DNA of 64,000 nt. Origin: Nectonema munidae. Its lineage: Eukaryota > Nematomorpha > Nectonematoida > Nectonematidae. Position 1 is the first letter of the stretch, and each line of letters begins with the position of its first letter. The stretch is taken from positions 62,001 to 126,000 of the forward strand of contig JAUIRK010000305.1 of assembly GCA_030549495.1 (NCBI GenBank). The letters are read 5' to 3'. Positions 37,401 to 50,739 of the stretch are shown one piece after another. The notes under the pieces are model-generated. The model saw only the letters and a list, made by a program, of their open reading frames with translations, was not told the origin of the DNA and ran no database searches. The translations under genes were made by a program, and so were the position numbers.

Positions 37401-40400
37401 ATTCTGTATGTTTTAAAAACTTTATAACAATAGTTAACATATTTTCACTTAAAGGAAAACATAATTGTAAAAAGCTGTATTTAAATGGCAATGGTCGTAA
37501 AATTTCTTTTACTCGAAGAGTTTCATAAGTAACTTTGGCCAGTTTAGTGAAAGCAAAATCTGCACAGTTTTTCTTTTTGATTTAATATTCAAGCAAAGCA
37601 AAGTTTTGTATAATTTTGTTAAAATCGGTTTACTTCTCCATCAAAACTCATTCACAACTTAGTAAATTAGTAGCTTGATGATCTAGAACAGATCTAATTC
37701 TAAGCTGTTCTACAATAAACTACTGTTCGTCAATAACAAGTAAAATCTACATTTGATAGTGAGGAAACGATTCTACTATGGAGGCTTAAAAACGGTCCAA
37801 TTAGTGTCTCAATTATTGAGATTTTACTCTACTTCTATTCTTTGACGATTAATTAGGTTTGAATTATTAGTTGTGTATATTTTATTGAAACATTCGTACA
37901 TTACATGGCCAAACGTTAATATCCGCGACGGTTATTCCCATATACTTACCACCTTAAAAATTTCAATCACTTCTCTTAGCCTACTTTATGAATAATTATT
38001 CTATTCATTCACTTCAAAAGGGAGTTAAAGAACTAACAAACATTTAGCTGTCAAATAAATCATAAAGGAATTGAATGAGTGTTTATCGTAACTTCAGACA
38101 ATCTCTAAAGAAAATCTCTAATCCTAACTTCAGAATTTATAGTTATTAAAGAAGTAGCACACATCTACTCACTTTTTTATTCCTCATCTTTTTAATCGCA
38201 GTGCAGCTTTAGCTTATAAAGAAAGAATTCTGAATTTTAAGTATTTGTGTTTGGAAGAATGGTTAAGATTTAAAATTTAAGTAAACTTTAAAAAAAATAG
38301 CATGAACAAAACAAGAATATTATAATGAATTGAAAAAGAGAAAACTTTACAAATCTAGAGGCAAAATTGAATCTACTAAAAAATGAAAATATCGAAGGAA
38401 TCAAAAGATGAAAAACTTAAAAATCTCTATGTGTCGAAATAAGTGAGCTATAAAATAGTGAAAACAAATCAAACCAGAAATTAAGTATACTGAATAATTG
38501 ATTTAATATCACACCAACACCGTTTACCACTTATAACAAAAGTGAAAGTATTTTGTTTAAATTAAGATGTTTATTGAAACTATTTCTTGAGTTTGAAAGA
38601 CTCTGGGAGACAAATGTGCTAAACTTTCATATTTTGATAATTGATATGTGCAAACACTCTATTTTTTTTTAATTATTTTAGATTATATGGATATCTATTT
38701 TTTCCACATTTAACCTTTTAAATAAATGTACGATAATATTCAAAAAGATATTCATTATTAAAAAATGTATAGACACAGCGCATATCTTATGGGTCGATGA
38801 TAAGCTTTCAAAATTTCCTTAAATCTTTATGCTAATTACTTTTACTCCCAAACTGTGAATTGATTGGATGATTGATTCACTATTAACATCTTTCTCTTAC
38901 ATATTTTATCTCAAGTCTTCACTTCTCACCAAAAAGCAGTGAGTGTACCTTTGTTTATCCGTTGATTTTAGTTGTTGCATGGAAATGGCTACGAATTTTG
39001 GTTTGACAAGTCACTCAATTTGAAAATCTTTTCGGATGGCAGATTGGGTCTCAATGTTGAGCATTCGTGGGCTGATGCTCCAGTCACTGCAAATCTTTGG
39101 CTTGATATTTTGCTAATGGAGTATGAAACTGGGTAAGCTTGTCAATTTATTTAATCCCATCTCCTACTTCCATCTTGTTTGAGTGTGTAGTTACACATTT
39201 GCTTGGCTATTTTCTCATAACTAACTTGTTGACTAAGAAAATTTCTTTATTATTTTTATATGGTTAAAGCAAAGTGCTTGAAAATTAATTGCTTGAAATG
39301 ATTTTAAAAATAGTTAACTAATAAAGATCCATCTGAATTTCCCCTCCATATTTGTTGAGTGCTTATTTAAACATAATCAGATTTAGTCTAAGAAATTTAA
39401 ACTTGTTTTCTTGTCACCATTGGAATCTTCTTTATAACAAATATCCTACATGGTAACCAGAATTGCAAAAAGCGGTTTTCTGAAATGTAAATTCGATGTT
39501 ATTGTTTTCTGAGAACAAATCATGATTTTATTGCAATACAGTCCACATCGTAATTTCTGCGAATATACACATATAAATCTTTTATCTGGCCTCTATTTTC
39601 GCCCCCTATTAATTTGAACAAGGCCCAACGTATTAGATGTTAATTTTTATTTTCTTCTCCACTATCGTAGCATTAACACTGTCGTGATTACTAAAAATTT
39701 TTCTCTGAAATCATTCTAGAAACTACTTTTGACATAATAACTTGTGTAAAAAATGAATACATTGTTCAAAAATTTTGAATTAAAAATATTTAAAAAATTA
39801 CAATCGTGTGTGCATCAATATGTGTATTAAATTTAAAATCTTCAGTCATGAAAAATCAAGACATTTAAAAATTTAACTGATTAAAATTCATTTTCACTTT
39901 ACACCTTAAAGTCTTAAATTTAGGATATGCTGTCAGCAACTAAATGATGTTAAACTTCGTACTTATTGCGACTGTTATTAAAACGTAAAAAGATCAGAAA
40001 TTAACTTCCTATCTTTTTTCATTTTGTTAAAAACATACAATTGCTAACATATGTTTTGTCTTTGTTACTCATATGTACTTTATTTTTCTGTTTAATTCGT
40101 AATATTCATCTTTGTTTATATATATATATATATGCAATTTTAGTAGTAAGATAAAAAAATATTATCTTGATCCTAAGTCGTACTGAATTTGAAAATTGAA
40201 ATTTGGAGTTGTTAGTGTGAAGTTGTAAAAAAAATCATATTTAACTTTTCCACATCAGCACCCTTTTGAACACTTGGTTATCGTCTAAATTAAATAAATA
40301 AACTTATTCCGAAACTAAAAACAAAATAACATTTTTGTTAATAAAAATATATATAAATCAATTTTTGTTTTCAATATTTAGGTATACACCAGAAGGAGTT

Positions 40401-43400
40401 TGTAAAGGAAAAATCAACGACTTGATTTGTGAACGGCCAATCAAATTAAAATGGGAATTGTCTGAAAACTGTCAATCAATCATCCACAATCAACTGAGTC
40501 TAGCTGAAAATCTTTTGAATGATACGGATCTCAAAGTTTTGCACTTCAAGGATTACGGCAAAGGCTTGATAAAGAAGTTTAAAGTGAGTCCAGACGCCTT
40601 CATCCAGTTAGCTCTACAACTCGCATTTTACAAAGTATCACCTTCTCTCTCTTGTTTATGTTAATGTTAAATTATCTTTGGCTAATGTGTTTTAAGGAAA
40701 AACCTGAAGTTTGAACTTAAAACATATTACATGATAGTCTGATCAAGTGAGCTAAGAAGAGACCTAGCTTTTAAAAAACATGAACTGATTAGTGAATTCA
40801 TGCTTTTTTAAGATAGAGAATTCAAGCTGCCGCCCAATTTTGAACCGGATATCTCTAGTTTTACCTTTTTATATTTTATCAGCTTACTCTAAAAATTCTT
40901 CCATTTTGGAAGCTTTCATATATATCGGGTAGTTTTACATCTTTCATTGCAACAGGGTAATTTGAAGGTCGTCTTGACATGGGAAAACTTTACTTATTTT
41001 TTTATAAAAATATATAATACGAACTGTGTATATATGTAACAAAGAGGCTTAGAATTATCTTTTCAAAGAAAGCAAGAAAAAGTCATTTTTGTTTTATGAT
41101 TTTCAAATTCCTAACTTGTTAACGATACGGATTAACAGACGATATTTCATTTAAAGCAGAAAGTCTGCAAAAAGCATTAATAAGAGTAGATCATTTTATT
41201 TTTGCCAATAAATTCTTTTTCCTATCTATAGCGACTTTTGAATCACATACCTAGAATACGTAGTCATTGATTTCATTATTATCTACTAGACGGTCCCTGT
41301 GTTTGGTCTCTCGCTTCGCTCGAGACCTGTTTGGATTCTAGCATCTCAAAAAGATTGCACCCCACATTATACCACGTATGACACATCATTGCTACTGGGA
41401 TTCTAGGACGTGTGACAGATCATTGCTACCGCGTGATTCTAGGACGTGTGACAGATCATTGGTACTGTGATTCTAGGACGTGTGACAGATCATTGGTACT
41501 GTGATTCTAGGACGTGTGACAGATCATTGGTACCGCGTGATCCTAGGTCCTGTGAAAGATCATTGGTACCGCGTGATCTTAGGTCCTGTGAAAGATCATT
41601 GGTACCGCGTGATTCTAGGTCCAGTTAAAGATCATTGGTACGGCGTGATCCTAGGTCCAGTTAAAGATCATTTGTACCGCGTGATCCTAGGTCCTGTGAA
41701 AGATCATTTGTACCGCGTGATTCTAGGTCCAGTTACCGCGTGATCCTAGGTCCTGTGAAAGATCATTGGTACCGCGTGATTCTAGGTCCAGTTAAAGATC
41801 ATTAGTACCGCGTGATCCTAGGTCCAGTTAAAAATCATTGGTACCGCGTGATTCTAGGTCCAGTTAAAGATAATTGGTATCGCATGATCTTAGGTCCTGT
41901 GAAAGATCATTGGTATTGTGATTCATAGGTCCAGTTAAAGATCATTGGTACCACGTGATTCTAGGTCCAGTTAAAGATCATTGGTAGGTCCAGTTAAAGA
42001 TCATTGGTACAACGTGATTCTAGGACGTGTGAAAGATCATTGGTACCGCGTGATTCTAGGACGTGTGACAGATCATTGGTACCGCGTGATTCTTGGACGT
42101 GTGACAGATCATTGGTACCGCGTGATTCTAGGACGTGTGAAAGATCATTGGTACCGCGTGATTCTAGGTCCAGTTAAAGATCATTGGTACAGCGTGATTC
42201 TAGGACGTGTGAAAGATCATTAGTACCGTGTGATTCTAGGACGTGTGAAAGATCATTGATACCGCGTGATCCTAGGTCCTGTGAAAGATCATTGGTACTG
42301 TGATTCATAGGTCCAGTTAAAGATCATTGGTACCGCGTAATTCTAGGTCCAGTTAAAGATCATTGGTACCGGGTGATCCAAGGTCCAGTTAAAGATCATT
42401 GATACCGCGTGATCCTAGGTCCAGTTAAAGATCATTGATAACGCGTGATCCTAGGTCCTGTGAAAGATCATTGGTACCGCGTGATTCTAGATCCAGTTAA
42501 AGATCATTGGTACCGCGTGATCCTAGGTCCTGTGAAAGATCATTGGTACCGCGTGATTCTAGGTCCTGTTACCGCGTGATCCTAGGTCCTGTGAAAGATC
42601 ATTGTTGGTACCGCGTGATTCTAGGTGTCCTGTGAAAGATCATTGGTACTGTGATTCATAGGTCCAGTTAAAGATCATTGGTACCGCGTGATCCTAGGTC
42701 CAGTTAAAGATCATTGGTACCGCGTGATCCTAGGTCCTGTGAAAGATCATTGGTACCGAGTGATTCTAGCTCCAGTTATCGCGTGATCCTAGGTCCTGTG
42801 AAAGATCATTGTTGGTACCGCGTGATTCTAGGTAATAGAGTTTAAAAAAATAAAATTTATAAACTAAATAATAATTAAGATTATAGAAATCTATTATTGA
42901 AAAATAAAATTTATAAACTAATCTATTATTGAAAAATAAAATTTATAAACTAAATAATTTAGATTTTAAGGAAATTAACACGTGATCCTAGGTCCTGTGA
43001 AAGATCATTGGTACCGCGTGATTCTAGGTCCAGTTAAAGATCATTGGTACCGCGTGATCCTAGGTCTTGTGAAAGATCATTGGTAACGCGTGATTCTAGG
43101 TCCAGTTATCGCATGATCCTAGGTCCTGTGAAAGATCATTGGTACCGCGTGATTCTAGGTAATAGAGTTTAGAAAAATAAAATTTATAAACTAAATAATA
43201 ATTAAGATTATAGAAATCTATTATTGAAAAATAAAATTTATAAACTAAATAATTTAGATTTTAAGGAAATCTATTAATAAAACTATTAGTTTGTTTAAAA
43301 ATTATTATCAATAGTAGGTATCAATTTATAGAAATCTAAAAAAAACTAAATTTATAAATTAAGAAAAACAACTTTAATAAAGAATCTTGTTTTATTAAAA

Positions 43401-46400
43401 ATATAGATTTGAAATAGACATACAAATTTATTATCTTTCAGAGAAGAATGAATAAACACATCAGCCATTAAATGAATTGGATATATTGAGTATGTAAAAT
43501 TTTTTTAATGTAAAAGAATTTTTTTCATTGGTTAAAATAAGTACATTATGCACGTATATACAAAATATACAAATATATATGAATTTTTTTGAATAAAAAG
43601 ATTTATGGTAAAATAAAGTTAACATTGTTATTCAGAATGATAAGAGGATTCTAAAAATATATAAAACTTGATTTTTGGTTGAATATATGAGAAGTGATAA
43701 AAGTCATATTTTGAGCCACCTGAAAAGGCCTGAAAAATCGAAAAATTGAAAAATAAAAAAAATTAAAATTTAAAAGCGTATTCTGATAGAGTTTGATACG
43801 CTGATTCCAAATATGTAATTTGTTTGAAATGAATCGAATGATTTTTTAATTTTTTTTGAGGTCAAAGTTGAATTTTTTGTCATTTTTTCAAGTTCAAAGG
43901 CTAAAAAAAGTATTTAAAAAATGTTTAATTTAAAATATTTTTACATTTTCTTATTTAGTATAAAATTTGCTTTAAAATGAGATAATAAAATAGAAAATTG
44001 GATAAGTTTAAAATTTTTCCCCCTTACAATTTTTCCAAAAATATAAAAAAAATTTTTTCTAAATTTTTCCACCGTAGTATGTTTAAATATCAATTATATA
44101 TTATGAATGTGAAAAAAAAAATTGAAAAAATAATTTTATTCTTCATTTTACACGCTAAAATATAGTAAAAAATGTCAAAAATGTGCATATTGTTCAAGGT
44201 GTTATAAAAAATTTTTTTGAATTTATTTGAAAACTAAAAATAATTTAAAAATGTAGGTAAAAGGGTGCTCTTTAAGATAGGCATGGTTTAAAATGATTTT
44301 TAAAAAATTTCTGGCATTTTTGTTGTATAGTTAAATTTTTAAAATTTAGACAAAAAAAATTTTTTTTTTAAAAATAAAAATAATTTTTTCCAAATTTTTT
44401 CACCATAGTGTGTTTAAATATCAGTTATATTTTATGAATGTGCAAAAAAAAATTGAAAAAAAAATTTAAATCTTCATTTTACACGCTAAAATATAGTGAA
44501 AAATGGCAAAATTGTGCATATTGTTCAAGGTGTTATAAAAAAAATTTTGAATTTTTTTGAAAACTAAAAATAATTCAAAAATGTAGGTAAAAGGATGTTT
44601 TTTAAGATAGACATGGTTTAAAATGATTTAAAAAAAATTTCTCGCATAAAGTTTTGTTGCAAAGTTAAATTTTGGAAATTTAGACAAAAAAATTTTTTTT
44701 TAAAAATCAAAAAAATTTTTTCCAAATTTTTTCACCATAGTGTGTTTAAATATCAGTTATATTTTATGAATGTGCAAAAAAAATTGAAAAAAAAATTTTA
44801 ATCTTCATTTTACACGCTAAAATATAGTGAAAAATGGCAAAAATGTGCATCATTTTCAAGGGGTTTTTAAAAAAAATTTTGAATTTTTTTGAAAACTAAA
44901 AATAATTGAAAAATGTAGGTAAAAGGATGCTCTTTAAGATGCGCGTGGTTTAAAATGTTTTTTAAAAAAATTCTCGCATAACATTTTGTTTCAAGGAAAA
45001 AATGCGGTGATTTTAAGCATAATTTTTTTGGACAAATTGTGGTGTAAAATGAAAAAAATATATGAAAAATAGAGATTTTTCAAAAATTTCAAATATTAGA
45101 ATAAAGCATGACTCAATCTGCATCTCATGATGAAAATATTAAAAAAAAAAAATTTTTACTTGCATGAGTAAAATTTGATTAAAAATGTGAAAAATTGTGA
45201 TTTTTGAGACGCGCACACGAAAAAATGAAAATAAAAAAGAGAAATTTTTTGGGCAATTATTATTCATAATAATGTTTAGTTTAATGTGATTGGTGTGAAT
45301 TTAAAAAAAAAATTATCCTAAGCCCAAAATGCCCAAAAAAGCCAAAATTTGCATCTCTGCCTCGGGCGATTGCGGAGAATTTGGGATCATGTCAGCATCA
45401 CGCACAAACGCAGAATGAAAAATAAGGTGGATACGTGAAAAAAAAAATTGGAAAACGGGGCTTCATCTTAAAAATTTTTGACGCTAAGCACTGAAATTAA
45501 AAAGAAAATGGGTTCGCAAAAAAGTGAAATATACCTACCTATATCAGAGGTCTGGCAAGACCTCCGGGGAGACAACACGCAAAACTTGCCAGCCTTATTA
45601 TATATTTAAATGTGTAAATCGTAAAATGCTTAAAAAATATACTTAAAATAAAAATTTTCAAAAAATATTTTACATACATATTGAAAGCCACATTTCAAAA
45701 ATTCTTCCTAAAAGTTCAAAAAATTTAACTTTGAAATTGCAGTTTTATTTCATAAAAACTATATGATTGGTTGAAATGTTTATGTAATATATAATAATAA
45801 TAATAATACTACTACTAATACTACCAATACTACTTTTTGGAAATTTTTACTTGTTTGATTTGAAGAAAGAATTCAACTGTTTTTCAATATTTCTTTTTCA
45901 TGATATATATATCATTAGAAAGCTTATCGTTTGCTACATACTCTAGAATAATTAATTTTTGCAAAAGTTTTAAAAAATTTTAATAAATGGACATTACTTC
46001 GAAAAATTTTGTCTAAATTTTTGAAAAAATTACGGACCACCTTTTTGTTTAAGCATAATGTGAAGTTTTTAAAAAAAAATTAAATGAAAATGGTATCATT
46101 GGAAAGGTATACTCTTTGTGGTTAACATAGGCTAGGTTATACAAATAAATATATTTTTATTTTTCCAAAATCTGCTTTTATGTGAGGTCAGTCAAGTTTT
46201 ATCTAGTTTCAAAAAATACCAATAATAATTAACGTTCTTAATTTATAAAATATTTTTTGAATATTTTATATTCACAAAGGTAAAATATGATTTTTTACAT
46301 TTTAAAATTTCATAGTTGAAGAAAACTGTCGAAAATTAATATATATTTTTTAATTTTTATGGGTCAGTAGTATAGGTCAGTATAATGTTTTTCTAATAAA

Positions 46401-49400
46401 TTTTAAATTATTTTTGAAGTGAAAAATGTTGATCGAATGTACAAGATTTGAAGCTATACTCTTTGTGGGTAAAATACGCTAGGTTTTACAAATAAATATA
46501 TTTTTATTTTTTCAAAATCCGCTTTTATGTGAGGTCAGTCAACTTTTATCTAGTTTCAAAAAATACCAATAATTAACGTGATGAGTTTATATATTATTTC
46601 TTCAAAATTTTATATTCACAAAGGTAGAATATGGGTTTTAACATTTTAAAATGTCATAGTTAAATAAAACTGTCGAAAATTAATATATATTTTTTACTTT
46701 TTATGGGTCAGTAGTATAGGTCAGTATAATATTTTTCTAATAAATTTTAAAATATTTTTCAAGTGAAAAATGTCGATTAAATGTAAGAGTTTTGTTTGAT
46801 AATCGTAGTCTACTTTTATTTAGTTTAGATACAACCTTTCTAATTTTTAACGAAGGGCATTCGTTAATATTTATACCGACAGTGTGCGAAGAATAAATCA
46901 CATTATTGATTGATTTTAGAGCATAACTATGCGAAGAAAGATGAACACATGTTGCATTACGCGTTTGTGAGCGCAGTGAATTCTTATCTCACATACGCTT
47001 CACCACATCTTTAGCACGCGTGTGTGGTTTTGTCGATTGAATGTACGAATTTTGTTGGATAATCGTAGTCTACTTTTATTTAGTTTAGATAAAACCTTTC
47101 TAATTTTTAACGAAGAGCATTCGTTATATTTATACCGTCAGTGTGCGAATAATAAATCAAATTAAAGCATTTTGATGGGCTTTTAGAGCATAACTATCGA
47201 AATTACTTATTTGCATTAAGACGTTTGTGAGTGCATTGAATTCTTATTCTCGCATAGGCTTCATACCACATCTTTAGCACGGTAAGGGGTTTATTTTATC
47301 GGGTAGTGTACGCTTAGTTTATTTGTAGTGTTCCTAGTTAAATCTTAGTCCTATATTATTAACACTTTCCAGCACAATTATAAAGCGACTCTACTCTCAG
47401 AATCTAAATTTATTTGTAGATTTTTATAAAATAGTATTAGTTTTTCCTTTTTTTTTATAAATTAACCTTCGTTTTTTTATTGGTCAGTATAATATTTATC
47501 TAATAAATTTAAAATTATTTTTGAAGTGAAAAATGTAGATCGAATGTACAAGTTTTGTTGGATAATCGTAGTCCACTATTTATTTTTAGATTTTTATAAA
47601 ATCATTTTAGTTTTCGGTTTTTTATAAATTAACATTAGTTTTTTACTTCTTTTGATTTAATCATCCAAAATTTAAGTGCGGGTTTGATTTACACTTTGAT
47701 TCGAAAAAAATATGTTTTGGATAAATATTATTTTTATTATTGTTTACTTCATATAAATTTCTAAAGAGAAGATAAATAGATCAAAATATGTGTTTTAATC
47801 AATTTTTCTCAAAACGTATTGAAGCTATGAGGTAGCAAAATATGAACAGAAAGTTTGATATTTTTTGATTTTTTAAAGAATATTTTTCGATTCTTTGATC
47901 ACAGAATTTTATTTTGATTATTTGACAAATATAATATTTAAAATCGTTCAAATTGCAAAGTATAGGTATTTTAAACAAAACAGTAATATATTTGAAGAAA
48001 TATTTTTTCAGTATAAAGAGTTTAGAAAACTCTTCCTCTAATATGTAATGATATATTCTCATGTTAGCCTGTACGGTTGACGAGCGGGTAGACAACTTGC
48101 GTGTTATCTCCAACCCGTATATTACGATGATTCTTCTCCAACCTGTATTCTACGATGATTCATCTCCAAACTATATACTACAATGATTCATCTCCAACCT
48201 GTATTCTACGATGATTCATCTCCAACCTGTATACTACGATTATTCATCTTCAACCTGTATACTACGATGGTTTCTATTCCATGTACAAATAACTAGGGAG
48301 ACAATGTTCAACTTTCTGTTCACATTCTGCTAGATGTAAGATTTGATATACCTCATTCGGGGAGACGATGGTTCATCTACAACCTGTATACCGCGATAAT
48401 TCATCTCCAACCTATCAGTTCATATTTTGCTAGATGTAAGATTTGATATACCTCATTCGGGGAGAGGATGTTAGATAAGTTATTAATTTTTTCACGATAT
48501 TAAATAATTAATTTTATCAAATAATCAAAATAAAATTCTGTAATCAAAGAATCGAAAAATATTCTTTAAAAAATCAAAAAATATCAAACTTTCTGTTCAT
48601 ATTTTGCTACCTCATACAATGTTACAAAAGTTATTACCTATACTTTACAATTTACATAATTTTAAATATTATATTTGTCGAATAATCAAAGAATCGAAAA
48701 ATGTTCAAATCAAAAAATATTTATTCTTTTTAAATATATCGTTGGCTCCCCTTACTTTTAGTTTCGTATGTGCATAATTTGATAAAAATTAATTATTAAA
48801 GACTAGGTTTATCTTTCAATTTTAAAAGTAAGGGGAGCCAACGATATATTTAAAAAGAATAAATATTTTTTGATTTGAACATTTTTCGATTCTTTGATTA
48901 TTCATTGGATGATTAAATCAAAAGAAGTAAAAAACTAATGTTAATTTATAAAAAACCCAAAACTAAAATGATTTTATAAAAATCTAAAAATAAATAGTGG
49001 ACTACGATTATCCAACAAAACTTGTACATTCGATCTACATTTTTCACTTCAAAAATAATTTAAAATTTATTAGAAAAAGATTATACTGACCAATAAAAAA
49101 ACGAAGGTTAATTTATAAAAAAATGGAAAAACTAATACTATTTTATAAAAATCTACAAATAAATTTAGATTCTGAGAGTAGAGTCGCTTTATAATTGTGC
49201 TGGAAATTGTCACATAATATAGGTAAAAATTTGTCCTAATGAAAGGAGCTTTAGTTTAAAATGCATCCCTTATCTGCTAATTAATGGTATGAAGCCCATG
49301 GAAAATAAAAACAGTAAAAGGTATTTCTTAAGTACTTATGATATAAGTAATGTATTCTGAAAGCCCATAAAAAATGCTTTAATTTGGTATATCGCATGAT

Positions 49401-50706
49401 GCATTTTGTTGAGAAATGTGAAAGTTATAAGCGTTTTAATATTTGACTAAGATTTAAGCTAGGAACACTACAAATAAACTAAGCGTACACTAGCCCGATA
49501 AAATAAACCACACACGCGTGCCAAAGATGTGGTGTAGCGTATGCGAGATAAGAATTCACTGCGCTCACAAACGCGTAATTCAACATGTGTTCATCTTTCT
49601 TCGCATAATTATGCTCTAAAATCAATCAATAATGTGATTTATTATTCGCACACTGTCGGTATAAATATAACGAATGCCCTTCGTTAAAAATTAGAAAGGT
49701 TGTATCTAAACTAAATAAAAGTAAACTACGATTATCAAACAAAACTCATACATTTAATCGACATTTTTCACTTGAAAAATAATTTAAAATTTATTAGAAA
49801 AATATTATACTGACCTATACTACTGACCCATAAAAAGTAAAAAATAAATATTAATTTTCGACAGTTTTATTTAACTATGACATTTTAAAATGTTAAAAAC
49901 CATATTCTACCTTTGTGAATATTAAATTTTGAAGAAATAATATATAAACTCATCACGTTAATTATTGGTATTTTTTGAAAGTAGATAAAAGTTAACTGAC
50001 CTCACATAAAAGCGTATTTTGGAAAAATAAAAATATATTTATTTGTAAAACCTAGCGTATTTTACCCACAAAGAGTATAGCTTCAAATCTTGTACATTCG
50101 ATCAACATTTTTCACTTTAAAAATAATTTTAAATTTATTAGAAAAACATTATACTGACCTGTACTACTGACCCATAAAAAGTAAAAAATATATATTAATT
50201 TTCGACAGTTTTCTTCAACTATGAAATTTTAAAATGTAAAAAATCATATTTTACCTTTGTGAATATAAAATATTGAAAAAATATTATATAAATTAAGAAC
50301 GTTAATTATTATTGGTATTTTTTGAAACTAGATAAAACTTGACTGACCTCACATAAAAGCAGATTTTGGAAAAATGAAAATATATTTATTTGTATAACCT
50401 AGCCTATGTTAACCACAAAGAGTATACCTTTCCAATGATATCATTTTCATTCAATTTTTTAAAATCTTCACATTATGCTTAAACAAAAAGGTGGTCCGTA
50501 ATTTTTTCAAAAATTTAGACAAAATTTTTCGAAGTAAAGTCCATTTATTAAAATTTGTTAAAACTTTTGCAAAAATAAATTATTCTAGAGTATGTAGCAA
50601 ACGATAAGCTTTCTAATGATATATATATCATGAAAAAGAAATATTGAAAAACAGTTTAATTCTTTCTTCAAATCAAACAAGTAAAAATTTCCAAAAAGTA
50701 GTATTG

Positions 50707-50739
<33 letters not shown>

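Noticed and set aside
41501-42223. Two 80-codon frames with a 12-residue repeat ([12 protein letters not shown]) as a repeat protein
   Set aside because: The period of 36 bp forces open frames, neither has a start context or splice partners, and both lie inside CPT1 intron 12.
41359-43158. CRISPR-like array of 36-bp repeats
   Set aside because: Units are head to tail without spacers and lie in an intron of an animal gene. This is a minisatellite.
47799-48113. 104-codon frame in the palindrome centre as its transposase
   Set aside because: Phe/Ile/Lys-rich composition, no catalytic motif, and part of it lies in an inverted repeat and a minisatellite.
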